A stretch of 64,000 nucleotides of DNA from Aphelenchoides besseyi (Eukaryota > Nematoda > Chromadorea > Rhabditida > Aphelenchoididae): positions 3,534,001-3,598,000 of the forward strand of contig JAMPIQ010000003.1 in assembly GCA_024699855.1 (NCBI GenBank). The letters are read 5' to 3'. This document shows positions 30,468-41,534 of this stretch, in pieces (within the stretch, counting starts at the first letter, position 1; the number at the start of each line of letters is the position of its first letter). Below the pieces are notes generated by a model. That model saw only the letters and a program-made list of their open reading frames with translations, was not told the DNA's origin and ran no database searches. A program made the translations under genes and the position numbers.

Positions 30468-31403
30468 TCATCGGATTTCCACTTGTCCCCCTTGTCGATC
30501 CAGACAGGTTTGAAGTCGCCGATGATAGTTGGCCATGACTCGTTCGCGCATTGGTCGATCTTGTCTTAATTGGTCGGCGACTTCAACAATTGCCGTCCTC
30601 AACTCGTCGAGCGTTCTGGGACGCTGATCCGTGTTGAATATTCGGCCTTTCATGTAACCCCAAAGCCAGAAATCACATGGTGTGAGATCTGGAGATCGAG
30701 GTGGCCAAGCCGCGGGTGATGGATGGGCACGGGTTCCTCTTCCAATCCACCGCCCCGGGAATTCACGATCGAGCAAAGTCAGAACGTTGTTCCCAATATG
30801 ACACGGGGCGCCATCTTGTTAACCAGGGTTTGTTCCAACGACTGGGAGTTGATTCCCCGTTGACCGGCTGATGGTTCCCAAAAAATTGGGCCAATCACGC
30901 CTTCAATGCCAACGCCCATCCACACCGTCACTTTCGGGGAGGGAAAACGACAGGTATCGAACCAATGCGGGTTGGAATCTGCCCACATGATCCAATCGTG
31001 CCGATTCACACCCCCATCCAAATGAAAGTGGGCTTCATCGGTGAATAACAAGTTATTCAACCGATCCGGATCAGCCGCCAGACGCATCAACTCGTCTCGG
31101 GCAAAATTCATTCGCGTGGCGGGATCTGGAGCGTCGAGAGCGTGTGCCATCTGAAGATGGTAGGGACGCATCTTCAGGTCTTCTTTGAGGATAAGCTGGA
31201 GTGTGCTTCGTGACATCTGAGTGGTTGGCTCGTCTTCTCCATCACCACTGGGTCCAATAACGAACGGATTGCGCCTCGTTGAAAGATGAGGGTTGGCCGC
31301 GAACGCTTCTCGAACATCTTCAATTGCTTCTGCGTTTCGAACACGCCTAAAGGGCAATGAAAAAAAGCAAAACTCGAACTCACTTGGACTTGTGCATACC
31401 GCG
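30468..31403 (-). pseudogene. mariner element 2 transposase, catalytic part (one frame break)
   Basis: Resumes after the BEL/Pao insertion with a short exon (31403-31386), an intron (GTGAGT..CTTTAG) and a long exon from 31346. It shows NAEAIEDVREAFAANPH and STRRNP, then the catalytic FTDEAHFHLDG, and SPDLTPCDFWLWGYMKGR at the third position, where the acidic residue is Asp (DDD type) rather than Glu. The frame breaks at about 30820, just before the second catalytic Asp. The following frame reads DGAPCHIGN, and a small deletion next to TTAACAAG explains it. The end, QVEIR then TGA, is at 30468. Confidence 0.88.
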
Positions 31404-31601
31404 TGTCGTCTCACCACGACCAAATCGAAAAGCCGGAATAAAAAAACGTTTATTCCTGCCTCGAAAAAACGATAACAAAAGCCCCGAGGCGAAAAACGGG
31501 GGATTAAATAGGAACATCACTACAAAAGACAAACTACAAAAACAAACTACAAAAGCAAAATCGATGAACTGGGGATCGCCTTTTGGCCGCTCGAAGCGAC
31601 A
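31404..31601 (-). repeat. 3' LTR of the BEL/Pao element
   Basis: 198-bp direct repeat of 37772-37969. It contains AATAAAAAAACG and two tandem-like ACTACAAAA units. Confidence 0.93.
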
Positions 31602-31707
31602 CTCCCGGCCGCGGGGTGTCGGGCCGAAATTGAAATTTACCCCTTAACCAAAATTTAACCAAAAAACAAATATGACTTTAGGTAGACCGCGGCGAAGTCG
31701 AGCTTCG

Positions 31708-34700
31708 TTATTCCTCGAGTGTACTTTCCACTAACTGGGCCGCTCGTTGCTTCGCCTTTCGTGGATATTGGCCACGACTCGGCACTCCAAACTCGATCCT
31801 CTCAATCGGGTTCTCTTCACTCAACTCTTCGCTTGTCTCCTCTCCGAGTTCCAAGGGGTACAATTGATTGACGGCTCGCTTCAGTATCTTTCCGGAGGGT
31901 AGACGAAGACCGACGGTCCGGCATTTTCCGAGTGGATCGACGAACAATTCCGTTATACGCGCGAGCTTCCACAATCCTCTTGGCAACTCACTCTCACTCA
32001 CCAAAACGACCTCTCCAACTCTCGGCACTCTTCGAACAAACGCTGACTCCTTCTTTTCCTTATTCTTATGAAACAAAGTCGCAAGGTACTCTCGAATCCA
32101 TTGATGCCAAAACTGATCCAAACGATGTCGATCCGCGTCAAATCTCTTCTTTAAAGCGAGTCGGATGCCCTTCTCTTCAGTGAAGTCCGGGTCCTTCAAA
32201 ACCTCGTCATCTTCCAAAGGATCTTCGTGTATAGGGTTGCCCTGAGGCCGAAGAAAGTCGATGGGACGGAGAGCCTGGAAATCGAGATCGTTTGGGACGA
32301 CGAAGAGAGGACGCGAATTAATCGTTGTTTCAATACGCGAAATGAGTGTCCAAAATTCCCAAAACGTAAGTCGTTTCCGTCCTTGACATCGTTTCAACGA
32401 ATTCTTGACGTTGTGAATCAGCCGTTCCCAAGTGCCCCCTCTCCATGGCGCCAACGGCGTGATATGCAGCCATTCGCTGCCCGCGTTTCGAAATTTGTCA
32501 TTGAACAATTTTGCTGCGAGTGTGAAATTGGTGGCGTTGTCACTCCAAATCCGTTGGGGTAATCCTCGAGCCGCGACAAACCGATCAAAGGCGAGGACGA
32601 ACTGTTCCGTCGTTGTGTCCTTGAGTATCTCGAGATGGATGGCACGAATCTTCAGGCACGTAAACAGAGCCACGTAGCAACCTTCTTCCTTCAAGTGAAT
32701 AGGGCCCAGCAAGTCAACACCTGTTATCTCAAAGGGACGACCCACTGATACACGATCACGAGGAAGATCCGCAAGCGGCGCGTGAAAGGGCTTACCGCTG
32801 TATTGTCGACAACGAAAACAGTTGTGAAGAGCTTTCTTGACTTCTGTGACATTGACGAAGTATCTTTCCCGCAAAGTCGCCAGAATCGCCTGAACACCCG
32901 AATGGCAATCTCGTTCGTGGATGTGTATGACGAGGCGTTCCGTGATCTTCGCTTCGCTGGGCAACCAAATCGGATTCGCTCTGTCGTACCCTACGGACGC
33001 TTCCGGTAGACGAGAGCGACAACGAACCACTCCTTCCTTATCTTCGAACATCCGATAGTTGATCTTCTTCTTTTGAGCTGGTGGGTGGGCGTGCTGCGCC
33101 TCCTTAATTAACAGCGACGTGACTCTCTGAACCTTTTGCCTCAAGGATGATTTCGGCGTCTTCCCTTTACGAAATCTTTCGACTGCCTCCATGACTTTGA
33201 CTCCGATGCGAATCAATTTGTTGAAGTCTCCTCGATTAGGATCGACAAACGCGAAACCCGTTTCCCTTTGGTTTGCTACTAACGAAACTGATTCCGAAAC
33301 CTCCACTGCTGACTCGTGAGCACCATCCCGCGCGATGATCAATGAGCCCGGCCACTTGTCTTTAGATTCGACAAGAAAACTCGGACCGTGAAACCAAATG
33401 TCTGACTGCATCAATTCCTTCAAAGAACAACCCCTCGTAAGTAGGTCTGCCGGATTCTGACTCGTATCCACAAATCGAAATTCTGCCCGTGTGTTGTACT
33501 TTCTAATTTCATTCAAACGATTTTGTACGAAGACGCATTGTTTGTCCTTCTTGTTCTTGATCTGATGAAGCACGATTTCTGAATCGGTCCAAATTGTGAT
33601 GTCTCTGATGTGCTTAACCTCTGTTTCGATGAATCGTGCAATACGCGTTCCGATCAACACTGCCATGAGTTCTCCTCTGGGAATCGTGAAGTTGTTCTTC
33701 CTTGGAACGATTTTCGTTTTGGCGTATCCCACCTCCGCCCGCGAGTCGAAAACAAAAAAAGGCGATGGCCCCGTAGGCTAAAGAAGACGCGTCGCAAAAA
33801 ACGTTCAAGTCGATTTCTTGCTTAGTCGAACCGGAGAGCTGCCGAGGAAACGTGACGACCTTCTCTTCTTCTATCAAAGAGTTCCATTTGACCTGTAGTT
33901 TGTCCTCCAAGGCGTCATCCCATTGCGTACCGTTCTTCCAAACCTCTTGTTGAAACGTTTTCCATTTGACCGTTATCGGGGCGAGGATACCTAGGGGATC
34001 GTAAGGGGGATTGGATGTACGACAGAACATTTCTCTTAGTTATTTCTTTCGACCAATTTGGAATTCGTAGTTGAAGCGAATCGTCTTTTCACATCCCAAT
34101 TAAGACCAAGGACCTTTACTTGCGATTTCGTTTCGTCGGGATTCATTTCCTTCATAACCTCCGAATTGTTGGCAAAATGTTCCCGCAGATTGAAATGAGC
34201 ACTTTGTAGCTTCTCTTTCAACCGCTTGGAGTCTTTGATCGCTTCTTCCACGGAATCGTACACTTGGACCACGTTGTCCACGTACGTGTTAGACAGAGTC
34301 TCTTCTTCGTCCTTCAAATGATGGTGGATCGTTAGTGACAGAAGAGTGGGGGAGCAAATGACACCAAAAGCTACCGATGTGAAACGGCAAATTTGTAAGT
34401 TGTCGAAGTCCAAAGGCTTTTCCCAGTCTCGAGGAATAAAGAAGCGCACGCAATCCCGTTGATCTTCATGTAAACGTATGGAGTGAAAGGCCTTTTCAAG
34501 ATCCGAGACGACGGCAATGGGTCCCATACGAAATCGAAGAAGAATGCCGACGAGTAATGGGATACCTGGTGGACCTTTGTGCAATTGGTCGTTTAACGAT
34601 GGAGATCCACGTTTGTGCGCACTTGCGTCGTAAACACACCGCATTTTCGTCGTCGTTTTTCCTGGAGTATATACCGGACGGTGCGGCATATAGTATTCGT

Positions 34701-35517
34701 GACCGACGACTCCTTTCCAAGTGACCTTCTCTATCGTACCTCGACGAAACTGATCCTCAAAGTCCGCTTTGTAACCTTGCAACTTCTCCTTATCTTGACT
34801 CAAACGCCTGAACGTGTTTCGGGTTCTGTGGAAAGCAAGCTCGAAATTCGTTGGCAATGGTCCGCAATTCTCCTTCCACAACCAATCAACAGAATATCGT
34901 TTTGTCTCCGGATCAAACGTAGTTGTTTGTCGAAATCGTTCCCGTATTTTCTCGTCCGAATCTTCTGAGAGCTCCGCCGAATTTATTCCCAAATTCTCCA
35001 ACATCCAATAGGCTGCCACGTCCGTTGGCTCCTCTTCCTCCTCGAATTTTCTCGAAGTCAAAGAGATTGCCTTTCCTGAGTAACTGAGGTTCTTCTTCCC
35101 GCGACCCGTGATGATTGGTCCCGCCTTTGAGTCAATGAATGAGAATCCGTCAGAGGTCTTTGTTTCCTTGATTCCCAAAAGTTTCCACACGTGGTCTTTC
35201 CCTAACAGAAGTTGTGGTTCAACCTTCTCCGCGACAACCGATTGTCCTTCAAACCGCACAAAATCCAATGATGAAATGAGCTGTGGAATTGCGATTGCCT
35301 CTACTGCCATCTGATGTTGTCCCGTCCGCAACTGGAATTGCACTTTGTCTCCTTGGATTGGCTTCGTGACCTCTCCGCCAAAAATTTCGGTTTGAAACTG
35401 ATGAACACCTAACGACGACAATCCCAAGGATTCCTTTACCCTGGATGTCAAATACGATTCGTTGGCCCCACTATCAATGAGTGCGTAAAACCCTTTCCGC
35501 TTTTGAGTTTCCTTCAT
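31708..35517 (-). pseudogene. BEL/Pao Pol (protease, RT, RNase H, integrase) with frame breaks
   Basis: Order on the minus strand: protease (ALIDSGANESYLTS, about 35480), reverse transcriptase (MRCVYDASAHKRG, VSDLEKAFHSIRLHEDQRD, then the active-site motif as TYVDNVV near 34270), the BEL-type YDPLGILAPITVKWK block (about 33980), RNase H (FCDASSLAYGAI and WTDSEIVLHQI), integrase zinc region (HERDCHSGVQAIL...CFRCRQ), integrase core (GVDLLGPIHL, IWSDNATNF, WERLIHNVK) and a DUF5641-like tail. Breaks lie near 34030 (two, one at a C-run) and near 33730 (A-run). The RT motif is YVDN where BEL/Pao elements normally have YVDD, which would remove a metal ligand. Confidence 0.88.
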
Positions 35518-37031
35518 TGTACAACTCGACCTGGACGACTGGTAGAAGAGCTTCCGATGTGCGGGCGATGAATGATCTATTGACCGTGTTCGTCTCCTCC
35601 ACCGAAACTCCTTCGTCTTGTTGATCTTCGCGTTGGAACGAAACCGCTGCCGTCTGGCGATTCTTCGGAAGCGGAACCTGATTGGATCCTGAACCCATCG
35701 GCCGAAAACTCAACTTTGCCGGTTCTCCTTTCGTTTGGCGCTGACAAAGACTCTGATGGTGATTTCCTTGACACAATCGACACTTCCGGTTACAGTCTTT
35801 ACACAAATGTCCCGGCGACAGACATTTAAAGCAACGTTTTTGTTCCTGAACAATCGACTTTCTTTGTTGAATATTCGAGACACGTTCACACTCCGAAGAA
35901 AAATGTCGTTGACCACAGAAAACGCAGTTGAAGGTACGCGGTTGAGACGTAAAATTTCCCTGTGCCGGCTTCTTGTTCGCTGGCGTTTGCAAGTCCGAAT
36001 AATGCTCCGTCAACTCCTTGACGTCGATATAAGCCTGTAGGCGGAAAAACAAGGACTTCAAGATTCCACATCTTCTGCTGGCGTTTGAACCACATGAGAT
36101 CGAGGAGTACCGGTTCCGGGAGTTTGCGCTGGATCTCTTGAACAATCAACGCTCCGTCCAGCGACGTTCCTTGTCTTTCAAGTTGACGCCGCAATCTTTC
36201 GACCTCCTGAACAAATTCGCGGAGCGAGCGTGCCGAATCAACAGGTTTTCGAAGCTTCAAAAGTTGATCCAAAAGATTCGATTCGATAAGCTCGTTACGT
36301 CCGAAGTTTCGTTTGAGAGCCTTAAGAACTTCCGTGTAGTTTTCCGCTTCGAGACTGAACGATTTCGCAAGCTTGAGTGGCTCTCCGGCAAGGCTTCCAA
36401 TCAAGTACGACAGCTTGAAAAGATCACTGATGGGCTGCTGTTCTACGAGTTGATCAAACATCTGCATGAAACCTTCCCACTCCTGTGGCTTTCCATCAAA
36501 ACAAGGTAACTGCAAATTGGGGAGCGGAAGCCGAGGCACGCTGACTAGGCTGTGTGAACCGATCGAACCCGAGGCGTTGGGATCTACTGTCAGCGACGAA
36601 TGATTGAGTCCCGCTCCCGTGGAGTTGAAGACAGCGTCGAAACGATTCAAGAAAACGCGCGTTTGATCGATGGCCGTTTGTAGATCGTCTTTCAAGTCGT
36701 CCGAGTCGTCGAGCGCTTTGGGGATGTCCCGTCCTGGCGTTGTCACCCACTCCGCTCGTACTTTTTCTTCTAATGGCTCTTCTGCCAATTTCTCCCACTC
36801 CTTCCAATCTCGCTCAACTCGCTCTCGGCGCTTAGTTAATTTCGTGTGCTGGGCCTTTAGTTCGATTAATTTCAATTCGCAATTTTGACGATTCATCAGT
36901 TCGGACTGTCCCGGATCTTCCTCGAAAGGTCTCGATGTCTTCCAGGCGTTGATTCCATCGTTCAACTGCTTCAGTGCCAACGCGATTCGCGAGCGCAGAG
37001 GACCAGTTCCGGATTTCCACTCTTTCGCCAT
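35474..37031 (-). pseudogene. BEL/Pao Gag with DUF1759-like region and zinc knuckles, one frame break
   Basis: From ATG 37031: a coiled, charged N-terminus, then the DUF1759 core LPLPNLQLPCFDGKPQEWEG with FKLSYLIGSLAGEP and the ESNLLDQLLKL region. The frame breaks near 36060 in a T-run. The next frame continues AYIDVKELTEHY and carries the cysteine-rich end: CVFCGQRHFSSEC, CFKCLSPGHLCKDC and CRLCQGNHHQSLC. It runs on towards the protease region. Confidence 0.85.
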
Positions 37032-37771
37032 ACTTCACTCGACTCGAATTGTCTACGTTTTGTCCCACCGAAAGTTTCCCCCTTTCGTTCCCTCCGGCCC
37101 CGTCCCGTGAGTTCGCTTCGAGCAAACTAAGCGATTACAAAGATTTTTGGAGGGGGAAGGAACCTAAACGACAGTAGGGCAAAATGATATTTTGACGAAA
37201 AAACGGGTAAACCGACTTCCAATGTCCTTGACCACCGAGCTTGTCCAGAAGCTTGCTAGCACCACCGAACCACCGATCGAGAGTCGAGTAGATGACGAAC
37301 TTGCGTGTGGATGAGGTACTTGACCAGCGAGAGAGCGAACCGTTTTCCGAGTTCCGCTCGAGATGAAAACCACCGAACCGCAGAGTTGACCAACTTGGTA
37401 GGGTACAAGTAGGATCAAGTGTTCTTCGCTTGTGAATCTTCCAACGGATTCGAGTCGGGCTTCCAATACTCCCAACCGATGAACCGAGCTCAAAATAACC
37501 TCCAGCTCTTGGTTACCACGAAACCCAAAATAACCTCAGGTTCCAAAGACGATAGATAGAAAATCAATAAAACGATAGACCGAAGTGTGTCGAGTAACTA
37601 GACTGAACACTCAACGTAGAACGAGAGACGGCAATAAGCCACAATTCGGATAGAACAATAAGTGATGGGCGATCCTTGGCCAACAAACAATGGGCCCAGT
37701 AAACCGCAAGAAGAGCCGATCCGCGACTCGAAGACTTCAGTGAGGTAATCCGTCTCACTGTGAGCACCTTT

Positions 37772-37969
37772 TGTCGTCTCACCACGACCAAATCGAAAAG
37801 CCGGAATAAAAAAACGTTTATTCCTGCCTCGAAAAAACGATAACAAAAGCCCCGAGGCGAAAAACGGGGGATTAAATAGGAACATCACTACAAAAGACAA
37901 ACTACAAAAACAAACTACAAAAGCAAAATCGATGAACTGGGGATCGCCTTTTGGCCGCTCGAAGCGACA
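37772..37969 (-). repeat. 5' LTR of the BEL/Pao element
   Basis: 198-bp direct repeat of 31404-31601, identical by eye. About 740 bp of untranslated leader (37032-37771) separate it from the gag ATG at 37031. Confidence 0.93.
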
Positions 37970-38159
37970 CGCGCTCGCCGTGCACTGAACCAGTGGCGTA
38001 GAAGTTTTCCACCCATTTTTGGATGGTTTTGCGATCGGGGTTACGAGCATCATCATCTCCGGCATCACGACGAATTCGTTTGACAAACTTGACGTAACAG
38101 TACGCCTCCTCAATGAACACACCAACAAACTTCGCTTTTTCTTGAGCACTGTAGCCCAT
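37970..38159 (-). pseudogene. mariner element 2 transposase, N-terminal DUF4817-type domain
   Basis: ATG at 38157-38159. The sequence EKAKFVGVFIEEAYCYVKFVKRIRRD, then DRKTIQKWVENFYATGSVHGER, matches the helix-turn-helix domain called DUF4817 at the start of many arthropod and nematode mariner-like transposases. The frame ends at the LTR of the nested BEL/Pao element and continues on its other side (31403). Confidence 0.88.
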
Positions 38160-38190
38160 AACGATTTAACAAAACTAACCGATTTTTCCA

Positions 38191-38252
38191 ATTTTTCATT
38201 TCAAAAATTTTTTTTCGGGAAAAAAAGTGGGAGTTCATTTTTAACCACCCTG
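38191..38252 (-). repeat. right terminal inverted repeat of mariner element 2
   Basis: Reverse complement of 30360-30421, followed by TA at 38253-38254. Confidence 0.93.
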
Positions 38253-38489
38253 TATTATTGTGTAACATCGAACGCCGAAGTCTCCGAATTTTGAATTTGA
38301 ACACCCGTCGATTCAATTGCTTTAAGTTGACTTCATCTGAATTACTAGGTTCAACTGAATTACTCTATTTGAAATATTTCTTTGTGTTTAATGGCAATTG
38401 CTTACCCATCCACTCAAAGAAACATTGTTCCGAGAATTTAGAGAAGCAAACTGAATTCAAAACAACTCGTTTTGCCTCAAGGTAAGAAC

Positions 38490-39190
38490 TTACGTTCAAA
38501 ATGTCGCACAGCAGTTGTTTAGAAAACCAGGAAATCTGCTCGATGTGGCGTAGTTCTATCAACGTCGTGATTTGCAAATTCCAGACTTCATGAAACGACT
38601 GCTTTGAACATCCTATATCTCTCAAGGATCAATTGAATTTGTTGTTGTCATACAGTGTCTGTGTAAAATAAAAGATGTCAATAAGCTTTCAAAACAAAAG
38701 ACGTAGCAGAAAGCAATTAACATAGTGTCACGACTATGGTCGTGATCCTTGATTCGGGCCGTTGATCGATCGTTAAGTTGATAGGAAAATCCAAATTGGA
38801 TGTAAGGTAAACATTCGATTTGGGTTTTTTATGATCGTTGTGTTTGCGCCTCATCATTTAAGGTGTTTATGAGACGACCACCCATCGAGTTTACGATCGA
38901 TCAATTGCCCGAAACAGCGACTCCTCCCAGATTGTCATCCCACCAATCACTACAAAAAGCCACTATCATTCACCAATAAATCAGTCTTCACAAAACATTT
39001 GAAAATTTGTCGTGACACATAGCCAATACAAACTGTTTGTATCGATCAGCAAGTGAATGTAAAGCAATTTGAACGGTTTTCCTAATACGCGTGACCAGCA
39101 AGTACCCACAGATTCCTTTGTGAAATCTTTCTTTTAGTCAAATAAACATGTCAATCAAATGAATAACAATATATTTTTTGAAAAAAAGTT
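38490..39190. other. intergenic, no gene seen; one short perfect hairpin
   Basis: AT-rich. CACGACTATGGTCGTG (about 38728-38743) can form a 6-bp stem with a 4-nt loop. No open frame of note. Confidence 0.4.
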
Positions 39191-39196
39191 AAGAAG

Positions 39197-39540
39197 TATG
39201 TTGGAAACTGGCAGCAGATTTAAGAATTTGATGTTCGATTCCTCCTTCGCGTTTACGTCGAGCTTCAAAATCGCAAACATGTTCTTCAGCTCGCAGCTTG
39301 TCTTCGAAGTTCTCTAAATGTTCGTAGTAGTCGTGAATCAGATCGTATTTGGTCAGCTGTATGAAAGATTTTCTCTAAACGCTAATGCGTAATATAAGTC
39401 TTTCCAGAAGTGATCGTGTAAATTCTGTGATCAATCCTTCTCTTGCAGAAGCAAATCAGCAATCACTGTGGCGACGAGAAGCACGTAAAAGAAATGAAAG
39501 AGCATTTTTGGACGACACATTCAATTCGTGTTCATGATAA
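39197..39540 (-). CDS. possible small gene, last exon supported
   Basis: The minus strand after an acceptor (TTTCATACAG, about 39360) reads LTKYDLIHDYYEHLENFEDK, then LRAEEHVCDFEARRKREGG and a short end before TAA at about 39197. Its acidic and basic heptad-like spacing suggests a helix. Upstream on the same strand an ATG (about 39520) starts a signal-peptide-like stretch (MLFHFFYVLLVATVIA), but no clean splice joins the two. The family is not recognised. Confidence 0.3.
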
Positions 39541-39745
39541 AATAAACCCACACTTCAAAGCACCACTAATTTCATTTCGTTCAAGGGCTTTCCGCGATTA
39601 TGACATTACCTCATCTTATTGACATTATGTCTCTACAGTTATTCTTATTGTCTCAATTCTTTCAAATCTATTTTCTTTGCAATTTTATTTGATATTTAAT
39701 ATTAACAATAAATTAATCATAAGTTTGAACCAAGCCTGGAATCAT

Positions 39746-40570
39746 CTAATCGTTCGACTTGTTCAGTTGACGTAACAAATAGAGAGCTTCGTCTAACACC
39801 TGTCCAAGCTTTCGAGAATTTTGTAACTCATTTTGTAAAATTTCTCGTTTCAACACATCGTTCTCATCAACCACCAGACGACTACGTTTGGGCGAACTTG
39901 CATTTTGAGTTTCATTGTCATCGAAGAAAAGATGTCGATTTGAATGTAAAGGAAAAATTGGAGGGCCAGGGGTTATCAGAGGCGTGTGGAAACGACGGAA
40001 TGGCGAAGACAAAAGATCGGTTGTTAATGTGCGTTGATCGTCACCACTTTTATCGGATGTACAAGAAGGTATTGAGCACTGAAATCACTTTGAAACGTTA
40101 ATAGTTGGTGTTAATTGCTGACTTCGCTTTCAGCTTCAGCTCCAAATTCACGTTTTTCAATAGTTGTGCCTAGAACTCCAAGTACTTGAGCGATCGAAGC
40201 ATTCAACGATTTTGTTTCAGTCGACTCAACAGCCACCGGCTCGTTTACACGTTCTTTATTTTCCGTGTTTTTTTGAAGTTGATTTGGGGAGCTAAAAAAT
40301 GTATAAAGATAAATCAAGTAGGGATACCAACTTTATGGATAGTGTGTCTCCCGTCTCACGAGCTCTCTGTCGCATGTTCTTCCATTTGACTCGAATTTGG
40401 TCCGCCGTCTTCATTTCAGTTGGAAACTCGGAGTTGAAAATACACGCAATTTGAGTCCACGTTTGACGAGATTGATTACGGTTCCATTTGTTGAAGGTGC
40501 TCGGAAACAATTTGGATTCATTGGCGCGTACCAATTCGATCAATCGATTGACTTGAATCTCGTTAAACAT
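39746..40570 (-). CDS. Myb/SANT-like DNA-binding protein
   Basis: The ATG at 40570 starts a Myb/SANT-like domain of the zeste/MSANTD kind: QVNRLIELVRANESKLFPS, then WNRNQSRQTWTQIACIFNSEF and TADQIRVKWKNMRQRARE. Three exons fit: 40570 to about 40335, about 40295-40125, and 40064-39746. The first intron is GTTGGT..TTTAG and the second GTCAGC..TTTCAG. The middle exon is acidic. The last carries a nuclear-type KRSR stretch and a C-terminal leucine-rich helix (VLKREILQNELQNSRKLGQV) that may dimerise. Stop TAG-type end at 39746. Such proteins are often domesticated from, or still part of, PIF/Harbinger or other transposons. Here no nuclease gene is adjacent, so a host gene is more likely. Confidence 0.65.
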
Positions 40571-40679
40571 CACTACAAAGCTAAGTATTCAACCGCAAAG
40601 TGTTTGAAGTTGTTAGACACGAATTTAATCGCAAAGCAACGGAAGTATCCCGCCGTGTCGTAGAAGGCGGTTGAAAGCC

Positions 40680-41500
40680 AGAAACTTCAAATTATCCAAA
40701 ATTTTCTTAAAGCCATTGTGTTGTGACTAACTATCTTCGCAAAGAGGACCCGAATAAAAAACGATCGCGTCATCGTTGTAAAAGGCATCTTAAACTTCAG
40801 CGGCGACAAAACAACCTCTTTTGCTCGCTAATCCCAAAGTCGATGGTTGAAATTCAGAGCTAAGCAAACTGCCGCTAAGACCAAAAAACTGAGAAACGAA
40901 GACGTGCATTAGCTTCAAAGATTGGATTATCGTCGGAGTAGTTGCGGACGTTTCAACAGTCTTGTTTTCGTTCTTAATCCACTGAACTCGAAAATCGAAA
41001 TGAATTTTAAAGGAAGGCCGTTGAACAACAAAACGAATGCCGACTAACTTCGAAACGTCCGAAAAACTCTTTTAGTTGCCGACAACAGAAATCGGATCCT
41101 TGGATCTGATTCAAACGAAAATCCAGAGATTAATCCGCGGGCTTTAAGAGCCGTTTGCTCGATTTAACTCCATCGATAATCCCGACTTTTTTACTCGTGG
41201 TCTTCTTAGCGTTTGATCCGCTTTTGTTGAAAAAACGCACCGAAATCGATAGGAATTTGAATAAACCTATCATTACATGTTCAACGATCAGCAACGAGAT
41301 GTAGGAAGGTTGGGTTTCGAGATGTTTGTCATCCAATCATTTTCAATTTGATCAGATCGACAAGTGATTACAAATGACTATATGAGTGCAACAAACAACC
41401 TGTGCTGTCCGTAGTCTCCGCTACACCGCATGACTGATTAGAAGAAAACAACGAGTATAAGAGCGCGAAAAACGGTTCAGACTGCGGGTGTTAGAAATCG
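40680..41500. other. intergenic, no gene seen
   Basis: About 0.8 kb without a supported frame. A TATA-like ATAAGAGCG (41457-41465) lies about 70 bp upstream of the first TMEM53-like gene. Confidence 0.4.
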
Positions 41501-41534
41501 ATTTCAATTGGTTGATAGCGCTGTAAATTCTTCG

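Larger units (their letters stand above)
31404..37969 (-). mobile_element. BEL/Pao LTR retrotransposon nested in mariner 2
   Basis: The LTRs are 198 bp at 31404-31601 and 37772-37969, ends TGTCGTCTCA...GCGACA (TGTCG/CGACA mirror), with no difference seen by eye. A 4-bp target duplication CGCG lies at 31400-31403 and 37970-37973. Total 6.57 kb. Gag and Pol are on the minus strand with several frame breaks. Confidence 0.93.
30360..38252 (-). mobile_element. mariner-type DNA transposon (element 2), interrupted
   Basis: Bounded by TA (30358-30359 and 38253-38254). Inverted repeats of 62 bp at 30360-30421 and 38191-38252 appear identical and begin CAGGGTGGTTAAAAATGAAC. Without the nested BEL/Pao element the length is about 1.3 kb. 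The transposase is on the minus strand, split between 38159-37970 and 31403-30468. This family is unrelated in sequence to element 1. Confidence 0.95.
30117..38480 (+). pseudogene. unrecognised open frame split by mariner element 2
   Basis: On the plus strand one frame is open from about 30117 to the TA at 30358. It continues in the same phase from the TA at 38253 to a good donor (CTCAAG then GTAAGA, about 38480), giving about 157 stop-free codons once the transposon and one TA copy are disregarded. It includes a strongly hydrophobic stretch (VVLNLLLLVYVNCSFLLMVI) followed by polar sequence. I do not recognise it and see no clear start. An acceptor (TTTTACCAG at about 30210) may trim the 5' part. 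Chance is possible but unlikely for this length in AT-rich DNA. Confidence 0.35.

Noticed and set aside
38019..38485. Plus-strand frames through the mariner 2 right end
   Set aside because: The part before 38253 belongs to the transposon and its antisense; only the part after 38253 may be host coding.
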